Shown here: one piece after another, positions 1 to 8,813 of the stretch | How positions within the stretch are numbered: position 1 is the stretch's first letter | How the letters are laid out: each line of letters starts with the position of its first letter | Assembly (NCBI GenBank): GCA_965222705.1 | Contig: CBDCUO010000001.1 | Location: 205,039-269,038, forward strand | Direction: 5' to 3' | From: JAFMDF01 sp965222705 | GTDB lineage: Bacteria; Bacteroidota; Bacteroidia; Chitinophagales; Saprospiraceae | DNA: 64,000 bases | Position numbers and translations under genes: made by a program | The notes under the pieces: model-generated | The model's database searches: none | What the model was told of the DNA's origin: nothing | Seen by the model: only the letters and a program-made list of their open reading frames with translations

Positions 1-220
1 AAGTAGAATAAGAAAAAACGGTAACCTAATCCAAAGCGAAAAAAGGCATTTCTCCCTATGCCAATTTATCATTCTTCTCTTTCCTAATTTATTAGCATTT
101 TGAAGACAGCAGATCCAGAAGGCAATCGCACCTTTTGAGAAAAATAAAAGTATAATCAAGCATTTTTATTAGGCTAATTCTTTGCATAATTTTTGTATGG
201 TTAAAATTTACCGATCCAAC

Positions 221-251
221 ATTCATTGCCAATTGGATTTTTCTATTTTTG
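221..251 (+). promoter_or_regulatory. Candidate promoter of the adenylate cyclase gene
   Basis: A TATTTTTG element at 244-251 fits the Bacteroidota -7 consensus TAnnTTTG. The -33 region is poor: ATTG occurs at 225-228, not at the ideal spacing. The predicted transcript would begin roughly 15 bases before the ATG at 275. Bases 1-220 hold no gene that I can support. Confidence 0.35.
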
Positions 252-274
252 CATCTCAATAATTGAAGGCTCAC

Positions 275-1930
275 ATGACAAAATATTTATTTGCTTGCTT
301 ATTTTTACTGTTCGCTTTGGTTGTTCATGGACAATCTTCCAGTATTAGAAGCTTGGAAGCACAATTGAAAAAATCGAGTTCTTCAGAAGAAAAAATGGAA
401 CTCTACTATGAGTTAGGTGCTGCCTATCTTAGGTCTAATGGAAAAAAAGCGGAAGAATATGCATATAAAGCAGCATTGGCAGCAAGAGAGCAAGGAAATA
501 ATGCCCTAGCAGCACAAGCCTACTTTATCAATGCACAGGCCAAATTAAAAAACAGAGATCGCAAAGGAGCCCTAGCCAGGTTTAAATTAAGCTTTCAATA
601 CGCAGAGAGCGCCAAGGATATTGCTTTAATGTTAAAAGCATTGGAAGAGTTAGTGGACTTAGCTAAACGAAATAGGGATTACAAAATGGCTTATGAGCAT
701 ACCAAAGATGCGCTGGATATACTTAATAAGGGCAATTTTTCTTCTTCTTCAAGAATTGCTCGCCGCCCTTCTTTAGGTAGCTCAAATGCTAAAATTGCTA
801 AAGAAAATCAAGCATTAGAAGTGGAAAAAAGAAAGCTCCAACTAGAAATTGCCCGTCTTCGAAACGAAAAAAATATCCTCTACACAGATAAGTCTTCCTT
901 GGCTAAAAAGCAGCAACAGTTGGAAGCGGAAAAGTCTCTGATAGAAGCGGAAAAGAAGGAGATAGAAGTAGAATTAACCAAGCAGGAAGCCCAAATTGAC
1001 CGAATGTCAGAAAAACAATTAAGGGCAGAGGCAAAACTAATGAAGCAAGACAAAATATTGCAAGACCTGGAGATAGAAAAGACCCGACAACAGATAAAAC
1101 TCCAGGACCAGGAATTGGCCTTATCCAAATCCAGGTTGAATTATGCCATTCTTTTGTCGGCTTTATTGATAGGGGGGTTGTTGACTTTGTTTTTCTTCTC
1201 AAGGTATCGTTCTAATCTAAAAGCTAAACGGACTTTGGTAGAAAAAAATAAAATTATTGAAGAAGAGAGAGAACGTTCGGATGACTTATTAAAAAATATA
1301 TTGCCTGCCAATATCGCCGAAGAATTAAAAGAAGTGGGAACGGCAAAAGCCCGTAAATATGAAAATGCAACCGTGATGTTCTCTGATTTTAAAAACTTTA
1401 CCCAGATTTCAGAACAATTGAGTCCGGAAGCATTAGTAAAAGAGCTGGATAACTGCTTTAGGGGCTTCGATTTCATTATTTCTCAATATAAATTGGAAAA
1501 AATAAAAACCATTGGCGATGCCTATATGGTAGCATGCGGACTAACAGACCGAAGACAAATGCCACTAAACATTATCAAAGCTGCTTTGGAAATGCAGGAA
1601 TTTTTAGAAGATTTGAAGCAAACTAATATAAAAAAAGGGAAGCCTTATTTTGAAGCAAGGATTGGTATCCACAGCGGTCCAGTTGTAGCAGGAGTAGTTG
1701 GCATCAACAAATTCGCCTATGATATCTGGGGAGATACCGTTAATATTGCAGCTAGAATGGAATCCAATTGTGAAGTAGGAAGAATTAATATCTCTGAGGC
1801 GACCTATGGCTTGGTTAAATACAATTTTGATTGCCAATATCGGGGAAAAATTCAAGCTAAAAACAAAGGGCATATTGATATGTATTACGTGAATGAAGAG
1901 GCTTGCAAAAATAATGGCATACCCGCCTGA
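275..1930 (+). CDS. Membrane-bound class III adenylate cyclase with TPR and coiled-coil sensor region
   Basis: Predicted to make cAMP from ATP. The 551-aa protein has a signal peptide (about 1-20), TPR-like helical repeats (about 25-150), a long Glu/Lys-rich coiled coil (about 170-285), one transmembrane helix (about 290-310), a short signalling helix and a C-terminal class III cyclase domain (about 345-540). Catalytic residues are visible: metal Asp in MFSDF, Lys and metal Asp in KTIGDAY, and the Asp, Asn and Arg of DIWGDTVNIAAR. The Lys/Asp pair favours ATP over GTP. I chose the ATG at 275 rather than the in-frame TTG at 263 because it gives a clean signal peptide. The N-terminal half should lie in the periplasm and the cyclase in the cytoplasm. 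The TPR/coiled-coil/TM layout matches many Bacteroidota sensor proteins. The ligand is unknown. Confidence 0.9.
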   Translation: MTKYLFACLFLLFALVVHGQSSSIRSLEAQLKKSSSSEEKMELYYELGAAYLRSNGKKAEEYAYKAALAAREQGNNALAAQAYFINAQAKLKNRDRKGALARFKLSFQYAESAKDIALMLKALEELVDLAKRNRDYKMAYEHTKDALDILNKGNFSSSSRIARRPSLGSSNAKIAKENQALEVEKRKLQLEIARLRNEKNILYTDKSSLAKKQQQLEAEKSLIEAEKKEIEVELTKQEAQIDRMSEKQLRAEAKLMKQDKILQDLEIEKTRQQIKLQDQELALSKSRLNYAILLSALLIGGLLTLFFFSRYRSNLKAKRTLVEKNKIIEEERERSDDLLKNILPANIAEELKEVGTAKARKYENATVMFSDFKNFTQISEQLSPEALVKELDNCFRGFDFIISQYKLEKIKTIGDAYMVACGLTDRRQMPLNIIKAALEMQEFLEDLKQTNIKKGKPYFEARIGIHSGPVVAGVVGINKFAYDIWGDTVNIAARMESNCEVGRINISEATYGLVKYNFDCQYRGKIQAKNKGHIDMYYVNEEACKNNGIPA

Positions 1931-2044
1931 AAAGTGACTTAAATAGGGATTGATGTCTAAAAAATGAAAGAATTTGTGTTTATTTACAAGCACAATTTTA
2001 TTTTCAATAATTTTCATCAACTGTTAACAAAATCAAATACCATC

Positions 2045-2536
2045 ATGGGATTATTTTCTTTTTTAAAGAATGCGGGATCTAAAATTTTTAATTCCGCAAC
2101 CAAAACTACACGAAATGTTAGCGAAGCGGAAGCAAGGCGGGCAGAAGAAATTGCCAAAAAGCAAAAAATTATTGTATTAAAAGGAGTAGTCAATAGTTTG
2201 AACCTTCCCGTTGAAGATTTGGACATCAATTATCACGAAGATACCGTCACTGTTTATGGAAGAACCAAAACACAGGCAGACAAAGAAAAAATTGTCCTAG
2301 CGTTGGGCAATGTGGCAGGCGTAGCTGCCGTTGACGACCGAATGATCGTAGATAATCCCGAACCAGAAGCGGTTTTTTACGAAGTGAAAAGGGGCGATTC
2401 GCTGTCAAAAATTGCCAAAGCGCATTATGGCAATGCCATGAAATACCCCGTAATTTTTGAAGCCAACAAACCTATGCTAAAAGACCCGGATAAAATTTAT
2501 CCTGGACAGGTGCTTAGAATCCCCGCACTTGATTAA
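2045..2536 (+). CDS. kbp: BON and LysM domain protein, Kbp/YgaU-like
   Basis: A 163-aa protein that resembles E. coli Kbp (YgaU), a cytoplasmic potassium-binding protein, over its whole length. It begins MGLFSFLKNAG like that family. A BON domain lies at about 45-105 and a C-terminal LysM domain at about 113-163 (YEVKRGDSLSKIAKAHYG, then IYPGQVLRIP). No signal peptide is visible, which fits the cytoplasmic location of Kbp. An upstream in-frame ATG at 1964 would add 27 residues unlike the family, so 2045 is preferred. The potassium-binding role is inferred from homology only. Confidence 0.85.
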   Translation: MGLFSFLKNAGSKIFNSATKTTRNVSEAEARRAEEIAKKQKIIVLKGVVNSLNLPVEDLDINYHEDTVTVYGRTKTQADKEKIVLALGNVAGVAAVDDRMIVDNPEPEAVFYEVKRGDSLSKIAKAHYGNAMKYPVIFEANKPMLKDPDKIYPGQVLRIPALD

Positions 2537-2550
2537 TAATTTATCAGAGT

Positions 2551-2587
2551 ATTCGTTTAGCCTGAACTTCTCTCAGGCTAAACGAAT
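2551..2587. terminator. Bidirectional terminator hairpin
   Basis: A perfect 15-bp inverted repeat (2551-2565 and 2573-2587, arm ATTCGTTTAGCCTGA) with a 7-base loop lies between the convergent genes ending at 2536 and 2612. There is no strong T-run on either side, so termination is inferred from position and stem strength. Confidence 0.65.
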
Positions 2588-2611
2588 TACTCCAGCCCAA
2601 TTGCTCATCTC

Positions 2612-4030
2612 TCATTCCAATTCCGCGATCTTTTCCTTTAGCCAGTTTAGATTAATAATACCTTGTGTAGCAGCAATTTCTGCTTTTAATTTTTCTATCG
2701 TTTTAGTATCTCCGGGGATAATCTTAGTGAGCTTTTTGGTGAACTTGATGAGGTTGAGGTAGCGTTTTTTTCGATCTTGGGGGATTTTTTTATTTCTATT
2801 GAGATAGACTCGGAAGCTTTCAAATAAGGAGTAAAGCGGTTCGATTTCATCGGTCTCGTAATAGACAATAATTAACATAACTTTTGAGTCTAAATTATAG
2901 GCTAAATCCTCATATTCCACTTGATGTAAAAGTCTAATTACTTTATCATATTTTTTTTGACGAAAATAAAGTTGAGCAGAGTTATATGTAATGGCGTTTT
3001 CTCTAAAGGTTTCTGGCAAGTATTGATTATAGTCAGCAATAAATTTTTCCGTCCAATTGTATTCGCCAAGCCTTAAGCTGCCTAGAACAATATTTTTAAA
3101 GTGCCAGGGAGCCAGTTCTCCTTTATCAAATATTATCTCTTTTTCTAATAAGTCATTATATAAAAGAAAATATTCCCTCAAAAATTTTTCTTTTCCTCTA
3201 TTTAGTTTTCTAACACAATAGTTTAGTGCATAAGTATATATTTGACTAGCTTCCTCTTGTGGAAATTCTAAACCATGCTCTGAAAGTAATGATTTTAGAT
3301 TGAAATAATGAGCCTCTTCTTCGGGTTCTATATAAGAAAGACATATTTGATAATAGACAGCCACAGGAGGAATATCAAGGTATGAATCGCTCTCCTTAAC
3401 GTGGGTAATAATTTCATTGATAAATGTCATATTATACATCAATGCTGCCTCTCTCTGTCTGCTTAACATGGTGCAATACAGCCTAAGCTTTTCTCCTAAA
3501 AAAAAGCAGTCTAAGTTTTTTGCTATTATATCTTCATTGCCTTTTGCAGATCTTTTTATATCTAGTTGGGTGAGTTCATAATAGTTTTTCTCGATCTGAT
3601 ATTGATAAAAGTAAAAGCTAGCAGGTCGATATAGTTGTTGGTCAGACAATCTCCGCGCAGTTTTCATAGTACTATTATACAATTTTTCCAGCTTTTTGCC
3701 CCCTACTGCCTCTATTAAATGACTGGCTTGGTAAATAGGATTATCCTCATACACCTGTTGGGCTAAAAACTGCTCTACCAATTTTAACAATTCCGAATTT
3801 AGTTTCCGAAACCGAACATCATCGTATTTTTTTGCATTATATATCTTTTTCCATATAACTTCTTTTGCTAGTTCTTTTTGTTTTTTGGAAAAAATATGCT
3901 TTATAAAAATTTCAAATAGTTGCACAATGGCATCATTTGAATTAAAATAGGGTGATTGCAAAAATTTTCGCAAGCGATTGACCTCGTATTTATTAAAACT
4001 TTGGAGTATGGTATAGGTTTTGTTGTTCAT
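2612..4030 (-). CDS. Unrecognised mostly helical protein
   Basis: The 472-aa product has no catalytic motif, signal peptide or membrane segment that I recognise. It is rich in Lys, Glu, Tyr and Leu and reads as a chain of amphipathic helices, possibly TPR-like or other helical repeats. The N-terminal part runs MNNKTYTILQSFNKYEVN and then a motif LQSPYFNS. I chose the ATG at 4030, because extending to the in-frame ATG at 4087 adds 19 residues from a low-complexity stretch. It is transcribed alone, converging on the BON-LysM gene. I recall similar conserved proteins of unknown function from Saprospiria genomes, but cannot name a family. Confidence 0.75.
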   Translation of the reverse strand: MNNKTYTILQSFNKYEVNRLRKFLQSPYFNSNDAIVQLFEIFIKHIFSKKQKELAKEVIWKKIYNAKKYDDVRFRKLNSELLKLVEQFLAQQVYEDNPIYQASHLIEAVGGKKLEKLYNSTMKTARRLSDQQLYRPASFYFYQYQIEKNYYELTQLDIKRSAKGNEDIIAKNLDCFFLGEKLRLYCTMLSRQREAALMYNMTFINEIITHVKESDSYLDIPPVAVYYQICLSYIEPEEEAHYFNLKSLLSEHGLEFPQEEASQIYTYALNYCVRKLNRGKEKFLREYFLLYNDLLEKEIIFDKGELAPWHFKNIVLGSLRLGEYNWTEKFIADYNQYLPETFRENAITYNSAQLYFRQKKYDKVIRLLHQVEYEDLAYNLDSKVMLIIVYYETDEIEPLYSLFESFRVYLNRNKKIPQDRKKRYLNLIKFTKKLTKIIPGDTKTIEKLKAEIAATQGIINLNWLKEKIAELE

Positions 4031-4483
4031 AATAATGTGGTAACGGAGTGACTTGGTGACTAAGTGGTTAGCGGCTGGCTTGGCCAATATGTACTTTGAG
4101 TTTATACGTTTGAATGGCTACATTTTTTCTCTGCTTGAGTAACCTAGCTTTTGTCTTTTCGTTTGACCTATTAAACAATGTATGCAAATTTTGATAGGAC
4201 GGATTGGCAATCCGTTTTACGACTAGTATGAGCGAATCGCTTTTTAAACGTAAAATATTGTCATAAAGGGAAAAAAGTTTTCTCAAAAGGACAATTTTAA
4301 GAAGAAATTTATTTTTTTTTAATAAGAATATTGTATATTGCAATTCTGATTTTTAGTAGTGCATTTTTCATACAGACCAAAATTTGCATTACACCACTAA
4401 AGTCACAAGACCATTGAAATTGAAATATCAAGAAAATAATTAATTGAGTAGTTAATTATTTAATTAATAACTTCTACGACGCC
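4031..4483. other. Intergenic region without a supported gene
   Basis: This AT-rich stretch lies between divergent genes. It holds one copy of a dispersed palindromic repeat (about 4193-4221) and a GTGACT/AAGTGG-rich low-complexity segment at about 4034-4081. A 91-codon open frame on the minus strand crosses the repeat and has no protein-like character, so I left it out. Promoters for both flanking genes must lie here. Confidence 0.5.
4193..4221 (+). repeat. Dispersed palindromic repeat, single copy
   Basis: The core ACGGATTGGCAATCCGT (4199-4215) is nearly self-complementary, with only the centre unpaired. It is flanked by GATAGG on the left and TTTACG on the right. The same core occurs twice, in inverted orientation, near 43.9 kb with related flanks, which marks it as a repeat family. 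Confidence 0.75.
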
Positions 4484-7048
4484 ATGGATATATCTTTACA
4501 AAAATTTAAACACCTTTTTCTCCTGCTGATTTTGTTGGGGACTTCTTTTTGGAGTCAGGCGCAGATTGGAGTAACGGAGCATAAAACGGTGTTTATGAAT
4601 GAGCCTTTTAAAGTTTGGGCTCAAGATGTCAGCGGATTTGGCATCACTATTAAATCTAATCCTGCCCACGGTGAAATAATCGAATACCTTTCAGGGGTGA
4701 ATGGCATTGATACCCTGGTTTACTTACCTAATATAGATTTTGTTGGTGTTGATGAGATCATGATTGAGCATCTCACAGGTTATCCACCTTATGCGGGTGT
4801 TGCAATGATCCATACTACCTTTAAATTGACCATTGTTCCTTCCTTAGTAGAAGTGCAGCATGACTATGCGATTACAAGTGCAGGAAAACCTTTGACCTTA
4901 AAAGTTATTGATAATGATACCACTTCTCATGAGCCTTTAAGTTTGGACCCGATATTCCCAGTTGTTAATCACGGAGTGGTTGAAAAGGCGGTAGAAGCGG
5001 GCTTTGCGAAGTTTACGCCAGAGCCCGGATATACAGGTTTAGCAGATTTTAATTATATCGTTTGTGATTCCAAACAGACCTGTAAAACGGGTTCTGTTAC
5101 AATTCATGTAAATCCCGAAGGAGCGACTTTTAATGATGCTATTCACCTGGCTACTGGAGAAAATACGGATAAAACGGTCCCTATGCCCTTCCACGTACTT
5201 CGGGTAGAACCCTCTACCAATGTACGGGTTGAAAATTCTCGGTATGCTATTGTCTATAAACCAGCTATTGGTTTTACCGGAACAGAAACCTTTACGGTTT
5301 TTGGGGAAAATGGTAATCAGCGGGAAGTAATAATGGATGTTATTGAACGTCCAATCAATGCTACGAGTTTGGCAAACGATGATATTGCTTATGCCGCGTT
5401 GGGAGAAAGTATTACGATTGATGTATTGGCAAACGATGGCATAGAAGGTACGGCTAGAGCGATTGATTTTTATTCTCCACGAGGGGGAGAAATTGTCAAC
5501 CAACTTGGAGGTAGCATTACTTTTGTTCCTGATGAAGGCTTTAGTGGGGTGGCGAGGATTTTATACCGGCTATTTGATTCGGATTATAATGAGCATAAGG
5601 CTTATGTTTATATCGTTTATGATAGAAATAATTTTGGCCCTAATGTTCGGGATCACGAATATGTATTTCAGGTTAATCCGGGTAAAAGCAAATTAATCGA
5701 ATATAATGCGCCAATAGATGGCTATCGTTTATTGCCAAGCGAAGGCTTTCCGATTGTGGGTACTTTGGAGGCTTATGCCAATCAAACGGTCAATGTGAAT
5801 GGGCAAGATGTGGCTGTAAAAGGAGCGGTATTATACCGAGCGCCGGAAGAAGCGGGGGTGACGGACCAGTTTGAGGTGTCTTACTGTCCTCCAGGTGTTG
5901 AATTAGGCGATTGTCAAAAAATCAAAATTAAAATAGAGGTTGTCAATACACCAATAGCAGATTGTGTGACCGATTGTGTTTATCCAGGGGATTTAAATGC
6001 GGATGGTATTGTCAATAGTGTGGACTTATTGCCGTTGGGTTTATATGCAGGTAAAAAAGGACCTGCTAGAGCAGATCAATCTACTACTTTTACGCCACAT
6101 CCGGCGAATAACTGGAGCAGGGTTTATCAAGAGGAAGGAACGATTAATATAAAACATTACGATGCCAATGGAGACGGTGTGGTTACCGAAGCAGATGCCG
6201 ATGCCATTAGAAACAATTATGGAAAAGTTAATCAGTTAATTCCTAATAGCTTGCCTGCCTTATCTAAAGGAATCTCTATTACACCTAAAAGGGTCGTACC
6301 CAATCCTGAAGAGATTCCTGTGGGCGGAGTCATTCCTGCAGGTACGAGAGTAGAAGTTGATATTGTCGTAGGAGAAGCAGTTGCACAAGAATTGGATTTA
6401 TATGGTTTTACCTTTCCATTTAAGTTATCCGGTAAATCACTGATTGATCCTGGAAGTTTTAGTATTGAATTTAAAGAAGGAGGTTGGGCGGCCTTAAATG
6501 CCCCTACTTTAAGTCTAGCACAAGATATTGCCAATAGCAATGCAGATGAATATAAATTTGATTTGGCTTTTACGCGGACGAGCGGGATTGCAGTCAGTGG
6601 AAATGGACCTGTTGCTACGGTAGGCTTTGTAGTGATTGAAAATCTTGAAGGAGTCAAACTCCCCGATGAAAAAGTGACTTTGGATTTGGAAGTTGGCAGT
6701 GGCTATGCCATAGATGGCAAAGGACAATACTATACCTACGAAGGCAGCGAAGCATCTATTTCCTTCTCTTTTGAACAGAAAGAAGAGGAGGATTTAGTAT
6801 CAGCACAATTAGAGGCCTATCCCAATCCAGCAGGAGAGCGATTGAATATTAACTTAAATAGTTTTAATTATACAATTAATACGATTTCTATTATTAATAT
6901 TACTGGACAGGAGGTGTATCGAATATCCTCCTTGGATACCAAATATTTCCCTGTACCAGTACATCAACTGCCAGAAGGCTTGTATATCGCGAATGTACAG
7001 ACAGACGGAGGTGTGTTAAGCAAGAAATTTGAGGTGCTGCGGCAGTAA
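4484..7048 (+). CDS. Large secreted protein with Ig-like and dockerin-like repeats and a T9SS sorting domain
   Basis: An 854-aa extracellular or surface protein. An N-terminal signal peptide (about 1-27, ending SQAQIG) is followed by several beta-sandwich repeats of the Ig/cadherin-like kind, with the recurrent phrase VLANDG. At about 500-575 there are two calcium-binding, dockerin-like segments (DLNADGIVNSVD and DANGDGVVTEAD). A cohesin-like beta domain (about 600-755) follows. The last 80 residues form a type A T9SS sorting domain (YPNPAGERLNIN, ITGQEVY, LPEGLYI). Substrate and role are not evident. It could be an adhesin or a scaffold-like protein. It is monocistronic and has its own terminator. 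Confidence 0.85.
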   Translation: MDISLQKFKHLFLLLILLGTSFWSQAQIGVTEHKTVFMNEPFKVWAQDVSGFGITIKSNPAHGEIIEYLSGVNGIDTLVYLPNIDFVGVDEIMIEHLTGYPPYAGVAMIHTTFKLTIVPSLVEVQHDYAITSAGKPLTLKVIDNDTTSHEPLSLDPIFPVVNHGVVEKAVEAGFAKFTPEPGYTGLADFNYIVCDSKQTCKTGSVTIHVNPEGATFNDAIHLATGENTDKTVPMPFHVLRVEPSTNVRVENSRYAIVYKPAIGFTGTETFTVFGENGNQREVIMDVIERPINATSLANDDIAYAALGESITIDVLANDGIEGTARAIDFYSPRGGEIVNQLGGSITFVPDEGFSGVARILYRLFDSDYNEHKAYVYIVYDRNNFGPNVRDHEYVFQVNPGKSKLIEYNAPIDGYRLLPSEGFPIVGTLEAYANQTVNVNGQDVAVKGAVLYRAPEEAGVTDQFEVSYCPPGVELGDCQKIKIKIEVVNTPIADCVTDCVYPGDLNADGIVNSVDLLPLGLYAGKKGPARADQSTTFTPHPANNWSRVYQEEGTINIKHYDANGDGVVTEADADAIRNNYGKVNQLIPNSLPALSKGISITPKRVVPNPEEIPVGGVIPAGTRVEVDIVVGEAVAQELDLYGFTFPFKLSGKSLIDPGSFSIEFKEGGWAALNAPTLSLAQDIANSNADEYKFDLAFTRTSGIAVSGNGPVATVGFVVIENLEGVKLPDEKVTLDLEVGSGYAIDGKGQYYTYEGSEASISFSFEQKEEEDLVSAQLEAYPNPAGERLNINLNSFNYTINTISIINITGQEVYRISSLDTKYFPVPVHQLPEGLYIANVQTDGGVLSKKFEVLRQ

Positions 7049-7082
7049 ACAATACTGGATATATTCATGGTCTTGATAAATC

Positions 7083-7124
7083 CGGGCTACATCAATGCAG
7101 TATGTAAGCCCGAATTTTTTTTTT
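7083..7124 (+). terminator. Rho-independent terminator of the T9SS protein gene
   Basis: The stem CGGGCTACAT / ATGTAAGCCCG (7083-7092 and 7102-7112, one bulged base) is followed directly by a run of ten T. It lies 35 bases after the stop codon. Confidence 0.8.
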
Positions 7125-7213
7125 ATGAGTGCATTTTTTAGTAGTGTACGAGTAAAGTATGATGAGTTAAAAATCACACCATAACGGGAAGTTACGGCGT
7201 GAAAAGATATGCT

Positions 7214-7244
7214 ATCACAGGGTAACTTCCTCTTACCCCGTGAT
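7214..7244. terminator. Second hairpin downstream of the T9SS protein gene
   Basis: ATCAC-A-GGGTAA pairs with TTACCC-C-GTGAT around a 7-base loop, with one internal mismatch. T-rich sequence follows on the + strand. It may be a back-up terminator, or may shield against read-through from the adjacent insertion sequence. Confidence 0.45.
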
Positions 7245-7290
7245 TTTAGATCTTTTATCAACTACCTCGACATCACATTTTTTTACACAT

Positions 7291-7315
7291 ACTCTTAGCT
7301 TGACTTTAGCCATTT
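7291..7315 (+). repeat. Left terminal inverted repeat of the insertion sequence
   Basis: Reads ACTCTTAGCTTGACTTTAGC then CATTT. Its reverse complement matches 8726-8750 with three mismatches. It overlaps the last two bases of the transposase reading frame. Confidence 0.75.
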
Positions 7316-8666
7316 AAGCAGCTCTGGTAGCCATAAAAAATAAATGGTCAAGCCAATGTTGATTTAATTTATGAATGTCAGGTTTATCCCTAGACATTGA
7401 AAAATAATTATTTCGCCAAATTAGCAATCTAACAGAGGCGATAGCATCCGAAAAAGTCGGATGTGATTTTTGATACCATGCTGTCGTTTTTACTACTAAT
7501 AAATTTTGTTGGTGTAGCTTATCGGTCATAATGGTGATGATGCTAAATAACGCCATCAAAATTGGAGTTGTTCTAGCTATTGCTTTATCAGACCATTGTC
7601 TTTGAGTTTCTACTCCTAAATGAGTTCTGACTTCTTCAAAAGTGACTTGAACCGTCCATCTTCGGATAAAGAAGTTAATAATCTCAAGAATAGGTAAGTC
7701 TAATTTAGTACATAATAAGGCACTTGTTTTAATAACTCCATTAGGGTCCTTAATCAAACCCCATCGAATAGGTAAAGGCCTCATTCCTGAATGATACCAA
7801 ATGGCAGTTCCTGTAGCAATTAATAATTCTACTTGTCCATGATTGTACCATTTAGGAATAGTCAGTTTTACCCATTGAGTGGTTGGGTCATCAGCTAGTT
7901 GTTCTAGATTTTTTAATCGCTGACCCTTTTTACGATTTCGTCCAGGACGCCCTTTAGGTCTTTGAGGAACAAAATCATAAAGTGCAGCATCTAGACGCAA
8001 CCGAGTGATGACACAAACATGATTACGCACAGCTGCTAGTAGTTCAATGACCGCATAAGAAGAGTCTGCCACAATGATAATCAAGCGATTAGGCAACCAA
8101 CGACTTAGTTGCAACATCATCTGGCGAGCCCAATCGGTTATTTTCTTATGCTGTTTGCCATTTTGCTCATTGTACCGTTCAGAAGGAGCCAGTACCGTCA
8201 GAAATGGTAATGCCCATACTCGGTTAGCCCAACTGATGGGTGTTAGAAGCATCATACTAATCCATCTTAGACCGCTACACTTGACAAAGTGACTTTTGGA
8301 AGATCGCACTGGGTCTCTATAAATGCCTTTTGTCTTTATTGCTTTTCCTCGTCTTCTTTCTATTGTTTCATCTATGCCAAAAATTAATGGCTCAGACGAT
8401 AGGGAAAAATGTTTGACAAGTTGAAGTAATAAAATATGGGCTGATTTATAGCACGACCACTTGGCTCTACTTAGGACTCGATGGTATTTATGAAAACGTT
8501 TTTCGTTACTAAGTCCAACTGCTCTTAAGGCACTACAGACTGTACGACGACCGACTACTAAAATACTACCTAGTAGTAAAAATTTTGCATGTTCAAAGAC
8601 CTTGTGGCTAAATATCGGAGCAAATACCGATATTTGCTGCAAGAATTCTTTTGGAAGAGTAAACAT
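7314..8666 (-). CDS. DDE transposase, IS701/IS4-like
   Basis: An intact 450-aa transposase with an RNase-H-fold DDE core. The likely triad is the Asp in FGIDETIERRRGKA (about 118), the Asp in IIIVADSSY (about 200) and the Glu in VTFEEVRTHLG (about 345). The phrases RRTVCSALRA, DPVRSS and YNEQNGKQHKK are typical of the DDE_5 endonuclease group found in IS701-type elements. It has no frameshift or stop, so the element may still be active. Assignment to IS701 rather than another IS4-like group is from memory of the motifs. Confidence 0.85.
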   Translation of the reverse strand: MFTLPKEFLQQISVFAPIFSHKVFEHAKFLLLGSILVVGRRTVCSALRAVGLSNEKRFHKYHRVLSRAKWSCYKSAHILLLQLVKHFSLSSEPLIFGIDETIERRRGKAIKTKGIYRDPVRSSKSHFVKCSGLRWISMMLLTPISWANRVWALPFLTVLAPSERYNEQNGKQHKKITDWARQMMLQLSRWLPNRLIIIVADSSYAVIELLAAVRNHVCVITRLRLDAALYDFVPQRPKGRPGRNRKKGQRLKNLEQLADDPTTQWVKLTIPKWYNHGQVELLIATGTAIWYHSGMRPLPIRWGLIKDPNGVIKTSALLCTKLDLPILEIINFFIRRWTVQVTFEEVRTHLGVETQRQWSDKAIARTTPILMALFSIITIMTDKLHQQNLLVVKTTAWYQKSHPTFSDAIASVRLLIWRNNYFSMSRDKPDIHKLNQHWLDHLFFMATRAA

Positions 8667-8725
8667 TTTTTATTGATTTTGGCGAATCAAATTTACTCAT
8701 CTTTAAGAATTCTCTTTTTATTTTC

Positions 8726-8750
8726 AAATGGCTAAAGTCGAGCTTAGACT
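8726..8750 (-). repeat. Right terminal inverted repeat of the insertion sequence
   Basis: Reads AAATGGCTAAAGTCGAGCTT then AGACT. The 16 bases TTTTCAAATGGCTAAA that begin at 8721 recur exactly at 26913. Confidence 0.75.
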
Positions 8751-8813
8751 TAAGAATAATGCTGGAGAGGGGTATATGTCAAGAATGTTTTGGTAGTGGA
8801 CATATATAACCCA

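Larger units (their letters stand above)
7291..8750 (-). mobile_element. Complete insertion sequence, IS4/IS701-like
   Basis: A 1.46-kb element bounded by 25-bp terminal inverted repeats (7291-7315 and 8726-8750) that match at 22 of 25 positions. It contains one intact transposase gene that fills almost the whole element. Exact tips and target-site duplication could not be fixed: the bases directly outside the repeats do not match, so the true ends may be a few bases inward or outward. It lies between a T9SS protein gene and a small beta-barrel gene and interrupts nothing visible. Confidence 0.8.

Noticed and set aside
4034..4081. GTGACT/AAGTGG-rich low-complexity segment, with similar text near 42366-42410
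   Set aside because: The resemblance is loose and short. It may be ordinary low-complexity intergenic sequence, so no repeat family was claimed.
4068..4343. A 91-codon open frame on the minus strand
   Set aside because: It crosses a dispersed repeat and AT-rich noncoding sequence, and its translation lacks protein-like composition.
4348..7152. Similar words GTGCATTTTT and TTTTTAGTAGTG on both sides of the large T9SS protein gene
   Set aside because: The order of the two words differs between sides, so they do not form a clean direct or inverted repeat.
7016..7261. An 81-codon open frame on the minus strand
   Set aside because: It overlaps the terminator and hairpin after the T9SS protein gene and has no recognisable sequence.
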